In this document: positions 1 through 14,223 of the stretch, one piece after another
Layout: every line of letters begins with the position of its first letter
Position numbering within the stretch: the first letter of the stretch is position 1
Assembly: GCA_009823395.1 (NCBI GenBank)
Contig: CM020505.1
Coordinates: 8,306,129 to 8,370,128, forward strand
Length of the DNA stretch: 64,000 nucleotides
Direction of reading: 5' to 3'
From: Thamnaconus septentrionalis
Taxonomy: Eukaryota > Chordata > Actinopteri > Tetraodontiformes > Monacanthidae
Translations under genes and position numbers: made by a program
Notes under the pieces: generated by a model
Seen by the model: the letters and a program-made list of their open reading frames with translations, nothing else
Databases searched by the model: none
What the model was told of the DNA's origin: nothing

Positions 1-1354
1 AGTGCTTTGGCAATTGTCTCCACCACTAAATCCATGAACTTCTCAACTACTTTGAGGAGTGAATGAGGCCTCGGCCTTTCCTTTCAGTGTTGGACCAGAT
101 TACTCACACTTAGCTGGCGATAGGTAGGCTTTTCACTGGCCTCCCCCCTCCCAACGCCCCCCCTCACCCAAACTCACATATACACACATACACACACGCC
201 TGCTCCCCTGCTTAGCCTGGGAAACAAGAGTACTTTGCAGTCTGTGCATTGACATGTCTGCTCGCTCAACCCTGTGACCCAGACCTGCGCCTCTGTCTTC
301 CCCCAAATCCCTGCCTTTCCCCCTGCGAGGGTCGGCAGCCCTACACTCTTTCTTCCGCTTTTGAGAGGTGACCCTCCCCTTCTCCCTCTCTGCAGTCTCC
401 CCCCTGCCCGCTCTGTCTATAATCCATATCGCTATGTGGATTAACAGCACAGAGTGTATCCCTGGGGATCCTCTCCCTCTTTCTCTCCCCCTGGAAACTT
501 CTTTATATCTGTGTCCCTTTCTCACCTCTCTCGGCTCCCCCCTCCCTCCCCTGTAAAATCGTCTTTACAAACCACAAGTAAAGCCCCGACAGAGGATTTG
601 CATCCCAAATTCAACCCCAGAGTCAACGCTTACTCTCCCCTTACACACACCTCTGCTGGCATCGCCCACTGTGTCGCTCTCATGATGAAGACATCAGATC
701 AAAAGGTGAGGCCATCAGGGCGGGGATGGAACGCTAAGCGGGTTGCCCAGCTCACAAAGAGAAGATGAGCCCCTGACCCCCCCCACTCTGCCGGCCCGCT
801 GACCCCCTCGTCCCGCCAGGAGAGGGACACACTGGGGGCCCTAATCCAGATTAGGAGTAGATTAAGGGCCCTCCTAACAATGGAATCCCTGGTTCGATTG
901 AGGGAGAGGAGCTCACACTCTCTCTTTCAGCTGCAGGAAAACATCCGCCTTCCCCTTGCGTCCCCGACACGTTTGCTTTCACGGTGAGAAGTGGACATTT
1001 CTTTTTGTGAAGGAACGATGAAGAATGTGGTGGCAGTGGTTATTTAACTTCTCTCGCCGCAGAAATGTAGAGGAATGACCCATAAAAAATGCAATTGCTC
1101 GACCACAGTATCGTGAAGCACACTCAATTAACATTTCAGAAAGACAAACAAGATTTTTTTTTTCCTCGACAACTCATTTCATTCACATTTGGGAATGAAT
1201 TCATTGTGCATTTGTTGTGAAAGCGTTTAAGCGAGCAGTAATTTCAGACCCGAACAATTCAATATTAGTTTAAGGCCCCTTGTGGGTTTGTTTGTTTTTT
1301 GTTTTTTTAGCACACGTGTGTTTGAATATTCATGTGACTTGTTGACTCCTCCAG
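1..1354. other. elp4 intron (upstream part)
   Basis: No Elp4-like exon is visible here; the expected preceding residues (IAWRYQLLP-like) are absent, so the exon lies to the left. The stretch 1-570 is pyrimidine-rich and 820-1130 is unique sequence. No RNA gene was recognised. Confidence 0.6.
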
Positions 1355-1491
1355 ACCGCTCTGGCCTCCTCCTCCCGGTTCGGCCACTACTACGACGTCT
1401 CCAAGACGATGGAGCCAGAAATTCGCCAGGCAGCCAAGTGTCACCGCTTCTACCTCCCAGAACATCCCGCCGCGGCATCAGCCACATGCAG
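1355..1491 (+). CDS. elp4: elp4 coding exon (human exon 5 equivalent)
   Basis: 137 nt between a polypyrimidine/CAG acceptor and GTAAAA donor. It reads [19 protein letters not shown], then [17 protein letters not shown], aligning with [10 protein letters not shown] of human ELP4. It ends with two bases of a split codon (AG|T, Ser) completed by the next exon. Confidence 0.93.
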
Positions 1492-4400
1492 GTAAAACGA
1501 CAAGACATCATCCACAGCATGCACAGAAACCAATGAGACACCGTCTGCAGAGCGCAGGCTCGCAAAGCCGACACCATCCTCAAAACGCGCTTACACAAAC
1601 GAGACGTGGAGCGCACAGAGCAGGTAAGCCAACGTGGCGCTGTTGGCAGAATACAGGTAAACCAACAGTACAGGCCGGTTCAACGTGATTTACTGTAAAG
1701 GTTGCACAATGCAAAATAGCCAAAGCTGGAGAAAGACCAAACTCAAGAGCAGCATCACTACAGATACACCTGGCACTCTGGTGCTGAGATTCTCACTCAT
1801 AACAACAGTGCGTTTTTTTTTTTATATTCCTTAACCTTTTCTTTATCCATGTTATTTTTACTACAGCCCACATTACCAAACTCGGATTCAAAACAGAATG
1901 AAAGCAGTATGACTTAAAAAAAGAAAATAGTTGTTTTCCATTTTTTTCACTTTTTTTTTTTTTTTTACATTTTTCTGAAGATTCTGAAAAAAACAACTGA
2001 TTAATTGAAAATTTTTCAACAAGCTAGAAATGAAAACTATACTGAGACTATTAGGGTTTAAAGGAGTGTGAAGCAGAACGCTGTTTGTCTTAGTCCCCCC
2101 CCCTAAACGAGCCGCATTATCCCCCTTGAATAAAACAACCAGGTCCGTCTTCTCCTCCTGATAGTTTGCCTTTCGCTCCAAACATTCGGCCTCTTTGCAA
2201 ACGTTGTATAAGTCCATTCAAATAAGGGTCCTGTTTGCTGAGAGTCTGTTTGATTTCTCCTACGTTGAGTGTACTTAGGGTTCAGAGGTCAGGCGGGCTC
2301 TTTACTTTGAGAGTGCTGCTGAACACACAAGGGCACACGAAGGCGCACTCGCGCACACACTCTGAGTAAATACAGCAATCTGGAGACCAGAGGATGTGGA
2401 GGAGGCTTTGCACAATCCCTCTTCCTTGATTTCGGCAAACAGAGACGGGCTCAGCGGAGCACCCATGCAAACACGCTGAGCGCTGCAGACGTTCGTTAGT
2501 CTCATTAGTGATGGTAGTGGATTTTATACGACTGGTCCTAGTTGTATCCGTGTCGGTTACTTGCTGCTTGATTGGTGGTTTTTTATCTCTGTGTACGTTT
2601 TCATCTGATCAGTGTTGCTCCTAGAACCTCATGATGGACAAAAATGACACACATCACACATTTATTCATAGAATAATGTCTTTATCTGTGTTGCTGCTTT
2701 AAATACCTTTTTTTGTTAAGTTATGAAAATTAACCATCACATTCCATGTAGATCAGAATTCAAAGTTGTTCTCAAAGTTGTATTTTTATGTGTTTTTATC
2801 TAAGATTCTATGTGTTGGTACGTAACAGGAGGATAATATCAATAAAGTTCATACTGATGAAATTAGCCAGGTGGGGTCTGCGAGTTGGACACTGCTGCTC
2901 CGAAACTGCTAACAACTATTAATTGTGTATAATTAGATAAAATACACAATGTTTTTTTTTTCTTCTGACGCTGGCAGTAATGTGCAGCAGTCCTGAGCGA
3001 GAGTGACACGGCCGATAGCGCCGTGCCATCTGGACGGGCTTGCAGAGCCGACATTTTTGACAGCAGGAACCTACACCTGCATCGCAACCATTGTGCCCAA
3101 ACAGGCGCGTGCACGCACGCACACACGAACGCACGAGCGCCCGCACACACCCAGCGCGTCGCCAGCGCCGACCCCGAGGCGGGCGACGCCCCCTTGCACG
3201 TGTCCGCAGCCCCATGTTGATACCCTAGCTGTTAAATTGCTCAGTTTCACTTGAAGGCATAATTGGCACAAATTGCTCTCTAGGTGATACAGATCCTGTT
3301 GTTTAAGATCAAGCGCCCTCCCCTCCCGGCCCCGCCGAGCCCCCCCCACCTTCTCTCCTGCTTCACACCCCCTCATTGAAAGAAGAACGCTGAGATAAAG
3401 AAGCCTCCCCATGTATGATACTAATTAGCTGACGCGCTAGCCCCTGTAGCTAAGCACCTAGACCCCCCTCCTTTTTTTTTTTTTTGGTACCTGAATGAGG
3501 GCCGCTCGGTAGGGGTGGCTAAAGCACAATGCTGCGCCGCACAATGGCTGCCAACCGGAGGCAGCCCCCTGCTCAACTGCACATCAGACCCTCCTCCCCC
3601 ATCACCAAAACTACCATGAGCAGGGGCATGGGCAGAGAGGCCATGAAGGGTAAGTGTCCCCTTTTTTTTCAGCGAAGCAGCTCTATCATTAGCCCCAGCG
3701 GGGTCAGGAGGCACCATTGTTGGGTTGAATAACTGAAACAGAGTACATGGCCATACTCTTGCGCAAGTGTAATCAACACGAGTGCGCGGGTGTCGTACCG
3801 CTCTTTATGCAGGACCGTTGGCGTGCGACCAATCCCGCGCCGCGTCGGCCTCAGAGCGCCGCCCAAATTGACGAGTGGCACCGGCGGCCCACTGCGACTC
3901 GCCGCAGACCGGTCATTACAGTCCGGGCCGCATTCTTAAGTGCGGGCCAGGGGAGGAGGAACCTGTGTAAAAGCACGGGGGGTTTAAAAAAACTGCCGTG
4001 CGCAAGGAGCGAGCTCAGCGGCAGCGGGCGGCCCGACCCTTAACTGCTGCTAAACGTGGCTCGTGGCCTTTTGTCAGTGGTGCACATCTCACCGCTGATT
4101 AAACACCAGAGTGCCGCTCCGTGTTAATTTAAGATATCGGCCCCATTAATTGTGCCCCCCCCCCCACCTCCTTCCTCTCCTCTTGTGCGTCGTCTTTGTT
4201 TTTGCGCAAATGTTTGTCCATACAGGCGCCTTCTCATCCATCTGTCTGTCCCTGCACGATCAGATCTTCGGGGAGCTGACAGAGAACCAGTCGCGTTGTA
4301 ATTTAATCAAGCACATAAATTAATTGGATCTCTTGATATGGATCGTCTGTCTGCTTCAGTGGCCCCAGAAAAGCACAGTCAGGAGGAAACGCAGCGCAGT

Positions 4401-5683
4401 CATAGAGGATTAAGCCACCGCGGTGAAAGGCCTGGCCCAGTTTTAGCGAAACGCGGCCTCAATTACAGTTTGCATGTTTCTGAAGTAGCCGCATGGCGTT
4501 CTGTCTCTGCTCTCTCTGCTCTCTGCTGTCACTCTGTCCACAGTACCTTGCTCGGGCCTTACGCCGCGCTGCTCAAGTCCATCCAAGAAGTCATAAGCAA
4601 CCAAGGCTTCAACCTAACAGTTCCCATGGTAAGAAAGCAACGACTGTTTCAGATTTAATTCAGATGGTGTTTTTTTAACCACTCCCCACCACACACACAC
4701 ACACACACTTTCTACAGCAGACCTTTTTAATGATTTACCTCCAATCCTTGTGTTCACATTTATGGTCCCATATTATGCAAAATTCACTCCAGCAGCGTTT
4801 CCTCGTCTCTCCCGCCTGTCACTGCACTTCCCAGAAATGACGCCTGATGCCCGACAACAACCACCCCGCTTGCTCCACTTTTCTGAAAGTGTGCCCTGAA
4901 ATACATGCTTCTGGAAATCAGCCTATTGGGAACCAAAATTCACCTTCAACCACGTGTTTGTTTGGTCCCCAAAACTGCTTCATGACGGCCTTGTTTCTGT
5001 CTCTTTTCAAATATGTGAAAAGTGCAAGGAAGCATCCAATATAAGGTTTTGTAGAAGGCTGCACAAACAGCTAAGTATTCTTTTTGCTCGGTCGATTTTT
5101 TCGGGTGGTTTTTAAAAATAAAAAGACGTCCTCCTCGCTGCTTCTCCGGAGCGTCTCCAGTTTTTCTCTCTCTCGCTCTCTCCCTCTTTCACCTGCTGGG
5201 GTCAGCCTCACCTGTGTGCCCCAGCTGCGTGTCTTTTACCTTTGACACGCATCGTTTTAATAATCATCAGACCTTTGCTGAACGCCACAAACAGCCGTGG
5301 CCCCGTCTGTCTCCCACCGGAGGGGCCGGATGCGACCGCGCCGACGGCCACGTGCGCGTCTGCGAGTGACGGACACTCGGCCACGCTGCGTACAGTACGA
5401 GCGTCCGCGCGTCTCACTCGGCCCCCTCTGCTCGTCACCTGGAGCCACCTCTCCTCTCCGTCAACTCGCGCACAGGATTTACCTCCAGTCGCCCCGCAAC
5501 GCCCTCTCTCCCCTCCCCCACTCACCTCTCTCTCCCCCGAGCGCTGTCGCTCACATGCCGGATTAACTGCTGACATCATTAAAGCGGCGTGGCCGAATGA
5601 CACGCTGTTGGCACAGTCCAGGAATGCAGGCCCGCCGCAGAGCGACATGGTTCTGGCACAGGAAAGGCCCAGTATGGACCATA

Positions 5684-5734
<51 letters not shown>

Positions 5735-8046
5735 CACTTCAAGGACCGTGGGATGCAGTTTTCATGCAAAATGTTTCCTTTAAACCCAAATAAATGTGCA
5801 TTTCCAGCAGCAGCACATTGTCTGAACTCTTGATGGGTCGGGAGGGGAACCCAGTAGGATAAATCCGCTGTGGCCTATACGACGGCTGCTCCCGGCTCTT
5901 TGGCTGAGCTCTGCTGGCAATTTTCCCTAGTTTTTCTATAGGCTAAGCTATAGGAGTTAAGTTTGGCCTCTCTTGATGCCCGCAGCACGTCTTGTTACCA
6001 CAAACACCCCATGCTGGGCCGCAGACATAGAAATAAATTTCTAATTCAGACACGCACACACACACACACACACACACCCCGGAGATCTGTGTCGGCTATG
6101 GCCACCAAACAAAGGAAGGGCAACTCTTGCACAAGACGAGGTGCAGGGATGCAGCGCTGAAGTCGTTCCCGTCGCACGGAGGGATGACTGAAGCGCGGGA
6201 CTACTTTTGGAAACTGTGAGGCCAGCGCACAAACAAGACACAATGGGGTTTATTTTTCTTAGATGCCTGCGATTCCTCCCAGCATCCAAACCAGGCTTAG
6301 GTCACACCGTGGTGGAAAGGAAGCAGCAGAGAGCAGAGCGCAGGAGGTGACAGAGGGAGAGGCCTTGAGGAGAAGTAGGTTGTTGGGGGAGGGCGCGCGG
6401 AAAGAAAAAGTGAGCAGATTTGAGGCCAGAGCTTTGTTTCTCACTCTTGGCTCTCACCTCACTAATCAGGAGGCATCCTGAAGAAAGCCCAAATAAAAAG
6501 GCAGTTGTGCCAAAAGGGCTGGAAAAACCTCTCACAGCGCGGACAGGCCGCCTCATTCTCTGCGTCCCGGTGATATATATGCTACTAGTGTTTGGCCACT
6601 TTTCCCATCTTAGTGTTCGTGGTTTTACTGTTGATCTCTCTTGGTGGGACGAGTGGGGGGAGGCGTTCAAGGGACGGCGCTCCACCCTTTACCCAGGCCC
6701 CCTTTGGCTGCAGAGCACCGCTGTCGTGCCAAGAATGTGCTGGGGTTTCTGGGTGGCGGCCATATTGGAAGCCTGTCTGACAGGTCCATTGTGCGTGTGT
6801 CAGATGGCCTCTGTGATTGGGCAGTTGTGTCCACTCACGTTTGGGCACCGTGTTCCGATCGTCTGTGTTGGTGAGCAGATCTTCCAGCACGTCTTTTCCC
6901 AGAGTCGGGCAACCAGAAACAGAGCGGCAGGAAAAAATGTAAATGAAAAACAGCAATGTGTTAATCACGAGTGCACTTTATATACAAAAAGTGACGGCCC
7001 TGGCTTTTGAAATGATATTTTTCTCTGATTTTACTCACCGTCATTACTAATCCTGACTTCCTGTTTTTTTTTCTTCCCCCCCTTTGGTTTTCATTCATAG
7101 TCAAACTCCCGCAACATCCTGCGCATCGGGCTCCACTCCCTTGGCTCCGCTCTGTGGGGGGACGACCTGTGTTGCCATGACAACCCTAAAAGTGGCCACG
7201 CGCTCACCACCTTTCTCTACGGCCTCCGAGCACTGCTGCGTTCGTCGCTGGCCGTCGCGGTCGTCACCGTGCCTTCGCACCTCATCCAGGTAAGAAAGTG
7301 CTGGAGCCCGAGAGGAGCACAATGAGCCCAGTAGCTCGGAGTAAACCTGAACGTTTTAATTTCTGGCCTTATTTGTAGCTGTATCTACTCTCTATTTGGA
7401 CTCTGCTTACTCCGGTTGAAATGCATCAGTAGGGTCTATTTACCAGGTGCAGTCATTACATTTTGTGTCCCAATTATGCAGGTGAGATGAATCTATGCAA
7501 CATTTTTGGCACTTAAAAATGGGCAAACAACATTTTATTCCAAATTTATGGGCAACATTGTACCAATTTTTCAGGATAAGTTTGTCACCTGCAAGAAAAC
7601 CTTCAAATTAAAGCAGCTCAGTGTTCTTCAGCCTCTCCTCTGTTAGTGCCCTTAAAACCCATCCTTGAATTTCCGCAAGCTTGAGGGCTGTCGGAGAACC
7701 TTTGAATTTAAAGATACGTGACAGGTCTTTTGTGCGTGACTTGATATTTGGCTCGCATACTTTTGCTTTGTGTCGCCCGATAATGGGCCACAAAACAAAG
7801 TTTGAAGTGCCTTTGTGGCGGGGCCTCCTCTTGACCCGGCGGTTCAGAGTCACCCTGGTCTGACTCAGGCCTGCGAGGGGCCTCCTCTCCCCTCCACGCA
7901 TCGCTCGGCCCAACAGACCCAGTTGAGTGCACACCTCATTCACAAGCCTCTTAATCTATGTTTGTTTGTTTGTTTGGGGCTCTTAATTACGTTGAAGCTG
8001 CACACAGTGCGAGTGTGAGCCCGTGCATGCATCCCTCCTTCTGCTC

Positions 8047-8127
<81 letters not shown>

Positions 8128-9540
8128 CATGTGTGTGTGTAGCGCCCGCCTTGCGTCGCTTGTTCTCGTTCGGTAATGAGTGTGCGCTTATATTTGTGCA
8201 TTTAAGGGCGGGGGAGGAGGGGTAATAAGTCTGCGTGCATGCGTCTGTGTACAGTCTGGCCTCTCAGTGTGAAGGTGGAGTCATCTGCTGAGGCATATGG
8301 CAAACCACAGCCCTCCCCCAGACAGTTGACCATAGACGCACACTTGCAAGAAAAGCCATCTGAGACTTACGACCTTGTTTTTTTTTCTCTCGCTCTCTCT
8401 CTTGCGCCCTCTCGCTGTGTTTTCCTTCAACTCTCGCTTTCACTTTTTTAAAATGCGCCCCGCTCACCTAACGCCGCCATCCGCCAGAGGACCGCGGTGC
8501 CGGCAGCATGTAAAAAAATTCCTTATTACAAAGATGTAGATGGATGGTTAAGTTTCAGAACAGCTGTGTTGTCACAATACAAGCTGGCTCCAAGCCTGTG
8601 TGCTCGGTGCCGCCGAGGCCTTGGCTTCGTCTAAAAAGGTAGAGTGGCTAACTAGCAGATGTCAGCTGTGGTGGGAGCCGTCCCCCTGTCCCTCTCTGGC
8701 CCGTCCTCCAAACCTTTAATCTCCTCCTCCCTCCGCCCCGCGCCTCGCCTCTCCACTCCACCCTGGGGAGCGGAGTGAATGAGGCGGGGAAGACGAGGAG
8801 AGGGGAGAGATTTTGGACCGAATCAGGTGTTGGATGGCGCCGCCAACACGGAGGTAATGAGAGGCTGTTAAGAGGGGCATCAAGGAAATGACCTAATGAT
8901 GAGTTTAGTCCCTCTTGATGTCGCCATTGTAAGAAAGGAGGTCAGCATTGTTTGCGGGCAGCTCATTTAAAAAATTGACATGCTAGCATTGCCCCCTTTT
9001 GCTGCCAGTGTCTTTGCCGCGATAATTAGCTTAGTTAAGAGCCGCTCGCTCGTTTGCAGCGTCTAGACTTGTAGCGGGCGGAGCAGCAAGCCAAGACCAC
9101 ACTGGACACTCCATCCATTATTGAGCAGCTTGGGAAGTCGGGCAACTCACTGAAAGCCTTCCCACAGCAGCCCAGTGTCACAGTCCATCTGAAACATTAA
9201 TTAGGCTTTTGTGGTTCTCCTCCATCATACTATCACCTGCTACCCACAAGTAAAAGAATTTCTTCTCAAGGAAAAAAGCAAGAAACAATGCAGATGTAAA
9301 TGCAGAGACGCCTTCCCTCGTGCCACAGAATGCGAGAATGAATGTTTAGTATTGTCACTGCAGGATCACTGCAGCTTCTCAAACTTCCACTGGAATTGGT
9401 GGAGAGCTGAAGTGGTGGAACTGCCGTCCTCACAACTGTGGCATCCAGTTGCGTCTGCTCCTCTGAAGTGGGTCTTGACATTTTAACGGGAAATTTGCCT
9501 GCTTTGTTTGTGCTGCCTGTTCAATCATTTGAGTTTTGTC

Positions 9541-9630
<90 letters not shown>

Positions 9631-12516
9631 TGCGTCGCTACTTATTGTTATTACATTATTATTCAGCGCTGAAAGCTTCGAAAAACAAGAACATGCAGTT
9701 CTTGTTTTTCAAAGTTTTCGCTCTTAAAAAATGAGGAACATGGAAATGTGGAACATTCTTTATTCCGTTTTGTCTAGTCTAGTAGGGCAAATGATCCGAC
9801 TTTGAATCTGAGCCAAGGGGGCATCAGTTGTGAATTTCTCTTTGTTCGGAACAAGACACTCTGGCTTTATTTAAACATGAGAAAACATTTTTGTTGCTTG
9901 TCAAGGTGTTGGAGTTGTCTGCGCCCTGCAGTGTTAAAAAGTAGAACATGTGTAGATCTTTGGTGGCCCCCACACCAGACCACAAGCTGGCAGTGATGTG
10001 ACTTCTGGAAGAAAAATGAATTTTTTTCTTTATTGTCATCAGTAGAAATCAATCAATGCTTTCCAGCTAGAAGAAAAATAAATCTAATGTAAGAAAACAA
10101 AAGTAACCGTTTGTTTGCTTTTTTTATGCAGAAGCCATGCAGCGAAGATATGTATGAGTGTGGTTAGCATGTGTGGTTGGTGTTATCAGAGGTCTTTCCC
10201 TACTATATTTTAGGAACTTTATTGTTGATTTGTTCTGTGTTCCGTTTTTTAACATTTTTTCATGTCTTTTTTTTGTCTTCTATAAATCCTATAGTATTTA
10301 TTCAGAGGCCTCAGGAACTTCAGTGACTCTGTAATTAAAGCTTATTAAGTTTGCTGCAATTCTGATGACAGATTTATTGTTTGATCAATTCAAAGCGGAC
10401 GATGCACACGTCTTCATGTGTCAAAATGCTCTTTGATAAGTTTCTTTCTTCGATAAAAACCTTAAAATGTTGCCAACAAATATTAAAGTAATCCTCAAAG
10501 CATTATTTAAAAATGAATCTGGACATATTTTTTCTCAGATTGTCGACTAAATAATTATAGGATTATTTAGGTAAATAATTATTTCAATTTTAAAACCTTT
10601 AAATTTAATTTTTATAAGTCTTAAACCAATTTGATCGAAGCATATTTAATTATTTCAAAGCAAAGATCTTGATTATTGTGCTGTTGAACAGTTGTTGTTT
10701 TTGAAATTTAAAAAAAAAAATTTTTCCACTTTATGTAACACTTTAGTGTGTTCATTTCTTTGTCTTTTTTAAGAAAAGGAAAATGTTGTTTTTGCTCAAA
10801 ATCATGGTTTGGTGTTAACTAAAGTTTTGTCCCTATGAATTAATGAAACCATCTGCATTTAGATCGCTTCCCTGCACTCCTCGCTGTCACCCTGTCATTT
10901 TGCCTGCAACCTGTGCTGAGGCCCTCTCAGCCAAATCCTCCAGTCAGGCTGGCAGCCTGCGAGCAGCAACACCTCCAGCTCCGACCATATCGCTGCTAAA
11001 GGCTGGAGCAACAGTCATTATTGTCCACTCTAGGGATTGTTTGATGGGAAAAGTGGAACGCAAGCTTTTGTCTATTTTATCCCAAATGCAAATAATGACA
11101 CAGCTTTGGAAATTGTGCAATGTGGGAACACAATGTGATGATTTTGACTAATTTAAATCAAGTCTAAATTTAGGGCAGATTATTTGGCAAAAATCACAAC
11201 TTGGATCTTAAAGAAAAACAAAAATATAGTGTATGAATGGTTTTATGGCCTTTTATCGTATTTACATGTATTTATTTATTATTTTTTTCTAGACAAGCTC
11301 TTGGTTTCCAACTATGAGTTGTCACGCAGTGACGATCATCTGAGTGTTTGTTTTGCACGTGTGCGACAATTTATTCAAGGAAAGCGACTTTTCAGTCAAT
11401 CCTTTTACTTTAATGTAACTTTCAAGTCAGTTTTTTTTTCGAATGCAGAGTTAACGTGGACGCTCCCCTCATCCCAGCCTCACTGCTGGATGAGCCGTGG
11501 AACACGTGCGTGTTCTTTCTATGTATATGGCACCACACTGGGCAACTCCACCTGGAGCCGTCTGACTTTGAAACTTTACCTTGTCTGCCCGGAGCCGCAG
11601 CTTTTGCGTTCAGCTCGTCGAATAAGAATCAATAGGAGCTGAACGACGGCAGCCGAGGTTGATCCTTTTCCTCTTACTGCCACTGGCCACTCCAGGACCC
11701 CCCCAACCCCTTCCTCTCTCTCGCGCCGACTTTGATCGCTGCGTCGGGGTGACCTGAGATACCCCACGAGTGGCGGTGGCCTCGGCTGCTGGGACGTGCA
11801 TACTTTAAAAGTAGGACAAAAAGGAAAAGGAAGAAGAAAGTGTGGGGAAAAAGACATGGAGGCATGAAAACTGCATTAGGCGGTGGCAGCCAACACAGAG
11901 AGAAGGCCGTGAATGATTCAGGAGGCGGAGGGATTAATAATGCAGCACTCCCTCTTTCCCTCCACCCCAGTGTCCCCCGCTCTCTCTCTCTCTCCCTCTT
12001 TCCTCACCCGCACTCCCTCCGACGCTCTCCCCCTCTTTGTATATTCCTCCGTCGTCGCCCCCCCCTCCCGTCGCAGCTCGCACCTCGCCGCTCGTCCCCA
12101 GGCGTCCGGCCTGTCCAGTAGGGGGAGCTCTTACCAACGAGCCTCTGCTGCCTCTCTCTCCCTGAGTTTTACTGCTGGGAGAGCGGCTCCGAGTGAGAGG
12201 GGCGGCCGCCCCCCGGACGGAAGTGGTGGAGGGCGAGACGGAGCAGCTCGCGCACGTTGGTCCACACCCGTGCGTGCAGGTCCGTTCCGCCCCTCCGCAC
12301 GCCTCCACCCCTCTCGCAGCACCTGTGGCCTCCCGCGCCCCGACCTCTGGGCTCCTTCTCTACCTCACCTCAGCCGTGGGCGGAGGCGACCTCGGCCGCA
12401 GGAAGCGATGACCTCATTTAATCGCTAACACTGATAGCCCGTCAGGAGGCTTTTAATTACCTGCGCGTGTTTCTTTTTTTTTATGCCTCCCTCCTTCCCG
12501 CCCCACCTCTGGCTCA

Positions 12517-12549
<33 letters not shown>

Positions 12550-13071
12550 CCTCCCTCTCTCTCTCCCTCTCCTTCTCTCTCTCTGTCTCGGCCCTTGCAG
12601 GACAGAGCCCTAATGGGCGGCATAACCAGGCTGTGCGACAGCGCCGTCGCCCTGGAATCATTCAAGGGCTCCGAGAGGGAGACCAACCCACTCTACAAAG
12701 ATTACCACGGTGAGAACGTGCACATGCGCGCAAACACACACACACGTGTGCGCGCGCCTCGGCAATCTCCCTGTCTTCTCCTCTCCAACAAACGCACACA
12801 CACACGCGCACGCACACACACACGCACACGGACGTACACCCAGGCAGTGCATTAAGGCTGGGCCGGGCCGTGGATGGAGGCAGGGCAGCCCCCTCGCAGG
12901 CCAGGCTGTCAGTGCACGTTAGTGTGCTGCTGCTCAATCAGACGTGCTCCTCAGTAGACAGGCCGGGGGGGATTCAGCTGCCACGCCGTACCCCCCCCAC
13001 CTCCCCTTTTCTCCCTCTCACCCTCCATCCCTGCCTCCGCACCCCCCTCCCCCACCTCCCTCCAGCAGAGC

Positions 13072-13128
<57 letters not shown>

Positions 13129-14189
13129 GCCTCCCCCTCTGCCCATCCCTCCCTCCCACCTCTCCTCCCCCACTCAGCATCCCCGGTCCCATCCCCATAC
13201 CCCCGAGGCCCTGGAGCCAGGGCAGCGCGGCGCAGCACAGCACAGCGCAGGGGAATCGATATTCTCACCATCGCTCTCTCCTCCCCTCTGCCTCCATCTC
13301 CCTCTCCCTCGCTCAATGTCTCCGAGGCCAGCGTGCCCCCGCTAATAAATGGAAGGGCGAGGCTTTCAGCGGGGCGTGGGGGTTGGAGGAGATGAAGTGG
13401 CGGCCCGGCCGGCCGGACAGGAGAGACGGCCGCAGCTCGGCCCCGATTCTCCCGGTCGTCACCGTCACTTCTCCGCCACAGTTTTACCGTCCGTCCCCCC
13501 CTCGTTCTTCCTCCTTTCTTTCCCTCCTTCCTTTCGCCGCTTCCCTCATTTTTTTTTTCTTATTTGCCTGCATCACTCTATCCCACTCCTCACGCAAAAG
13601 GTCAATTTAAGTGAGACGGGTATTTTTAGCCACGCTCTCACTCTCCACCCCACCCCCACCCCACCCCCCCCCACCCCTTCTGTTTTTTTTCTTTCCTATT
13701 CTTTTCTCCCTGGGTTTTTTTTTTACCCCTCTCTCTCCCTTCCACCGATTCAACAGCGCCAGTTTGGAGGGTGGAGGGGCGTAATGGGTTAAAAACATTC
13801 GGCGCCAGTTTTTGGTTTCACCGGGCAACATGTTTTATTCAGAAAACACGTCTCCCAGTGACAACACACCTCAGCATTGTAAATGCGGCTCAGCCCGGTC
13901 AACTCGCAGCGTCGCGCTCCTCTTTTTTTCATCATAGTCACTGTTTTGTGTTAAGCCAAATGTTTTGAATTTTGGAATCAAGGCTGCTTAAATGTCTTTA
14001 TTATCATCATCTTGATTTGTCCTCTGTTTAACCAGCCAGTCAGATTCTGGTCAGGTTATGAAATACATTTATGTGCATGATTGTTTTGATGTGTGTTCAT
14101 GAGCGCAAACGCATCTGGTGCGAGCGTGAGAGCGCGTGTGGGCGCATGCTCGTGCGTGTGCGTGCCTGCCTGTGTGTGTGTGTGTGGGG

Positions 14190-14223
<34 letters not shown>

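Larger units (their letters stand above)
7290..12600. other. elp4 intron 7
   Basis: Holds GTGC/GT and TG microsatellites, a unique candidate regulatory block at 8850-9060, AT-rich featureless sequence at 9,700-11,460, and GC/CT-rich sequence at 11,650-12,420. The T/C-rich run before 12600 serves as the polypyrimidine tract of the next exon. Confidence 0.5.

Noticed and set aside
630..705. ATGATGAAGACATCAGATC with donor-like AAAAG|GTGAGG, considered as the preceding elp4 exon
   Set aside because: It does not encode the expected Elp4 residues (IAWRYQ…) in any frame and has no matching acceptor.
3105..3140. Alternating GCAC repeats considered as a CRISPR-like or satellite array
   Set aside because: They are short imperfect CA/GCAC microsatellites. 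No spaced repeats of uniform length occur anywhere in the window.
12870..13610. Open frame of 246 codons on the + strand
   Set aside because: It is Ser/Leu/Pro low complexity over the (CT)n array of elp4 intron 8. It has no conserved motif.
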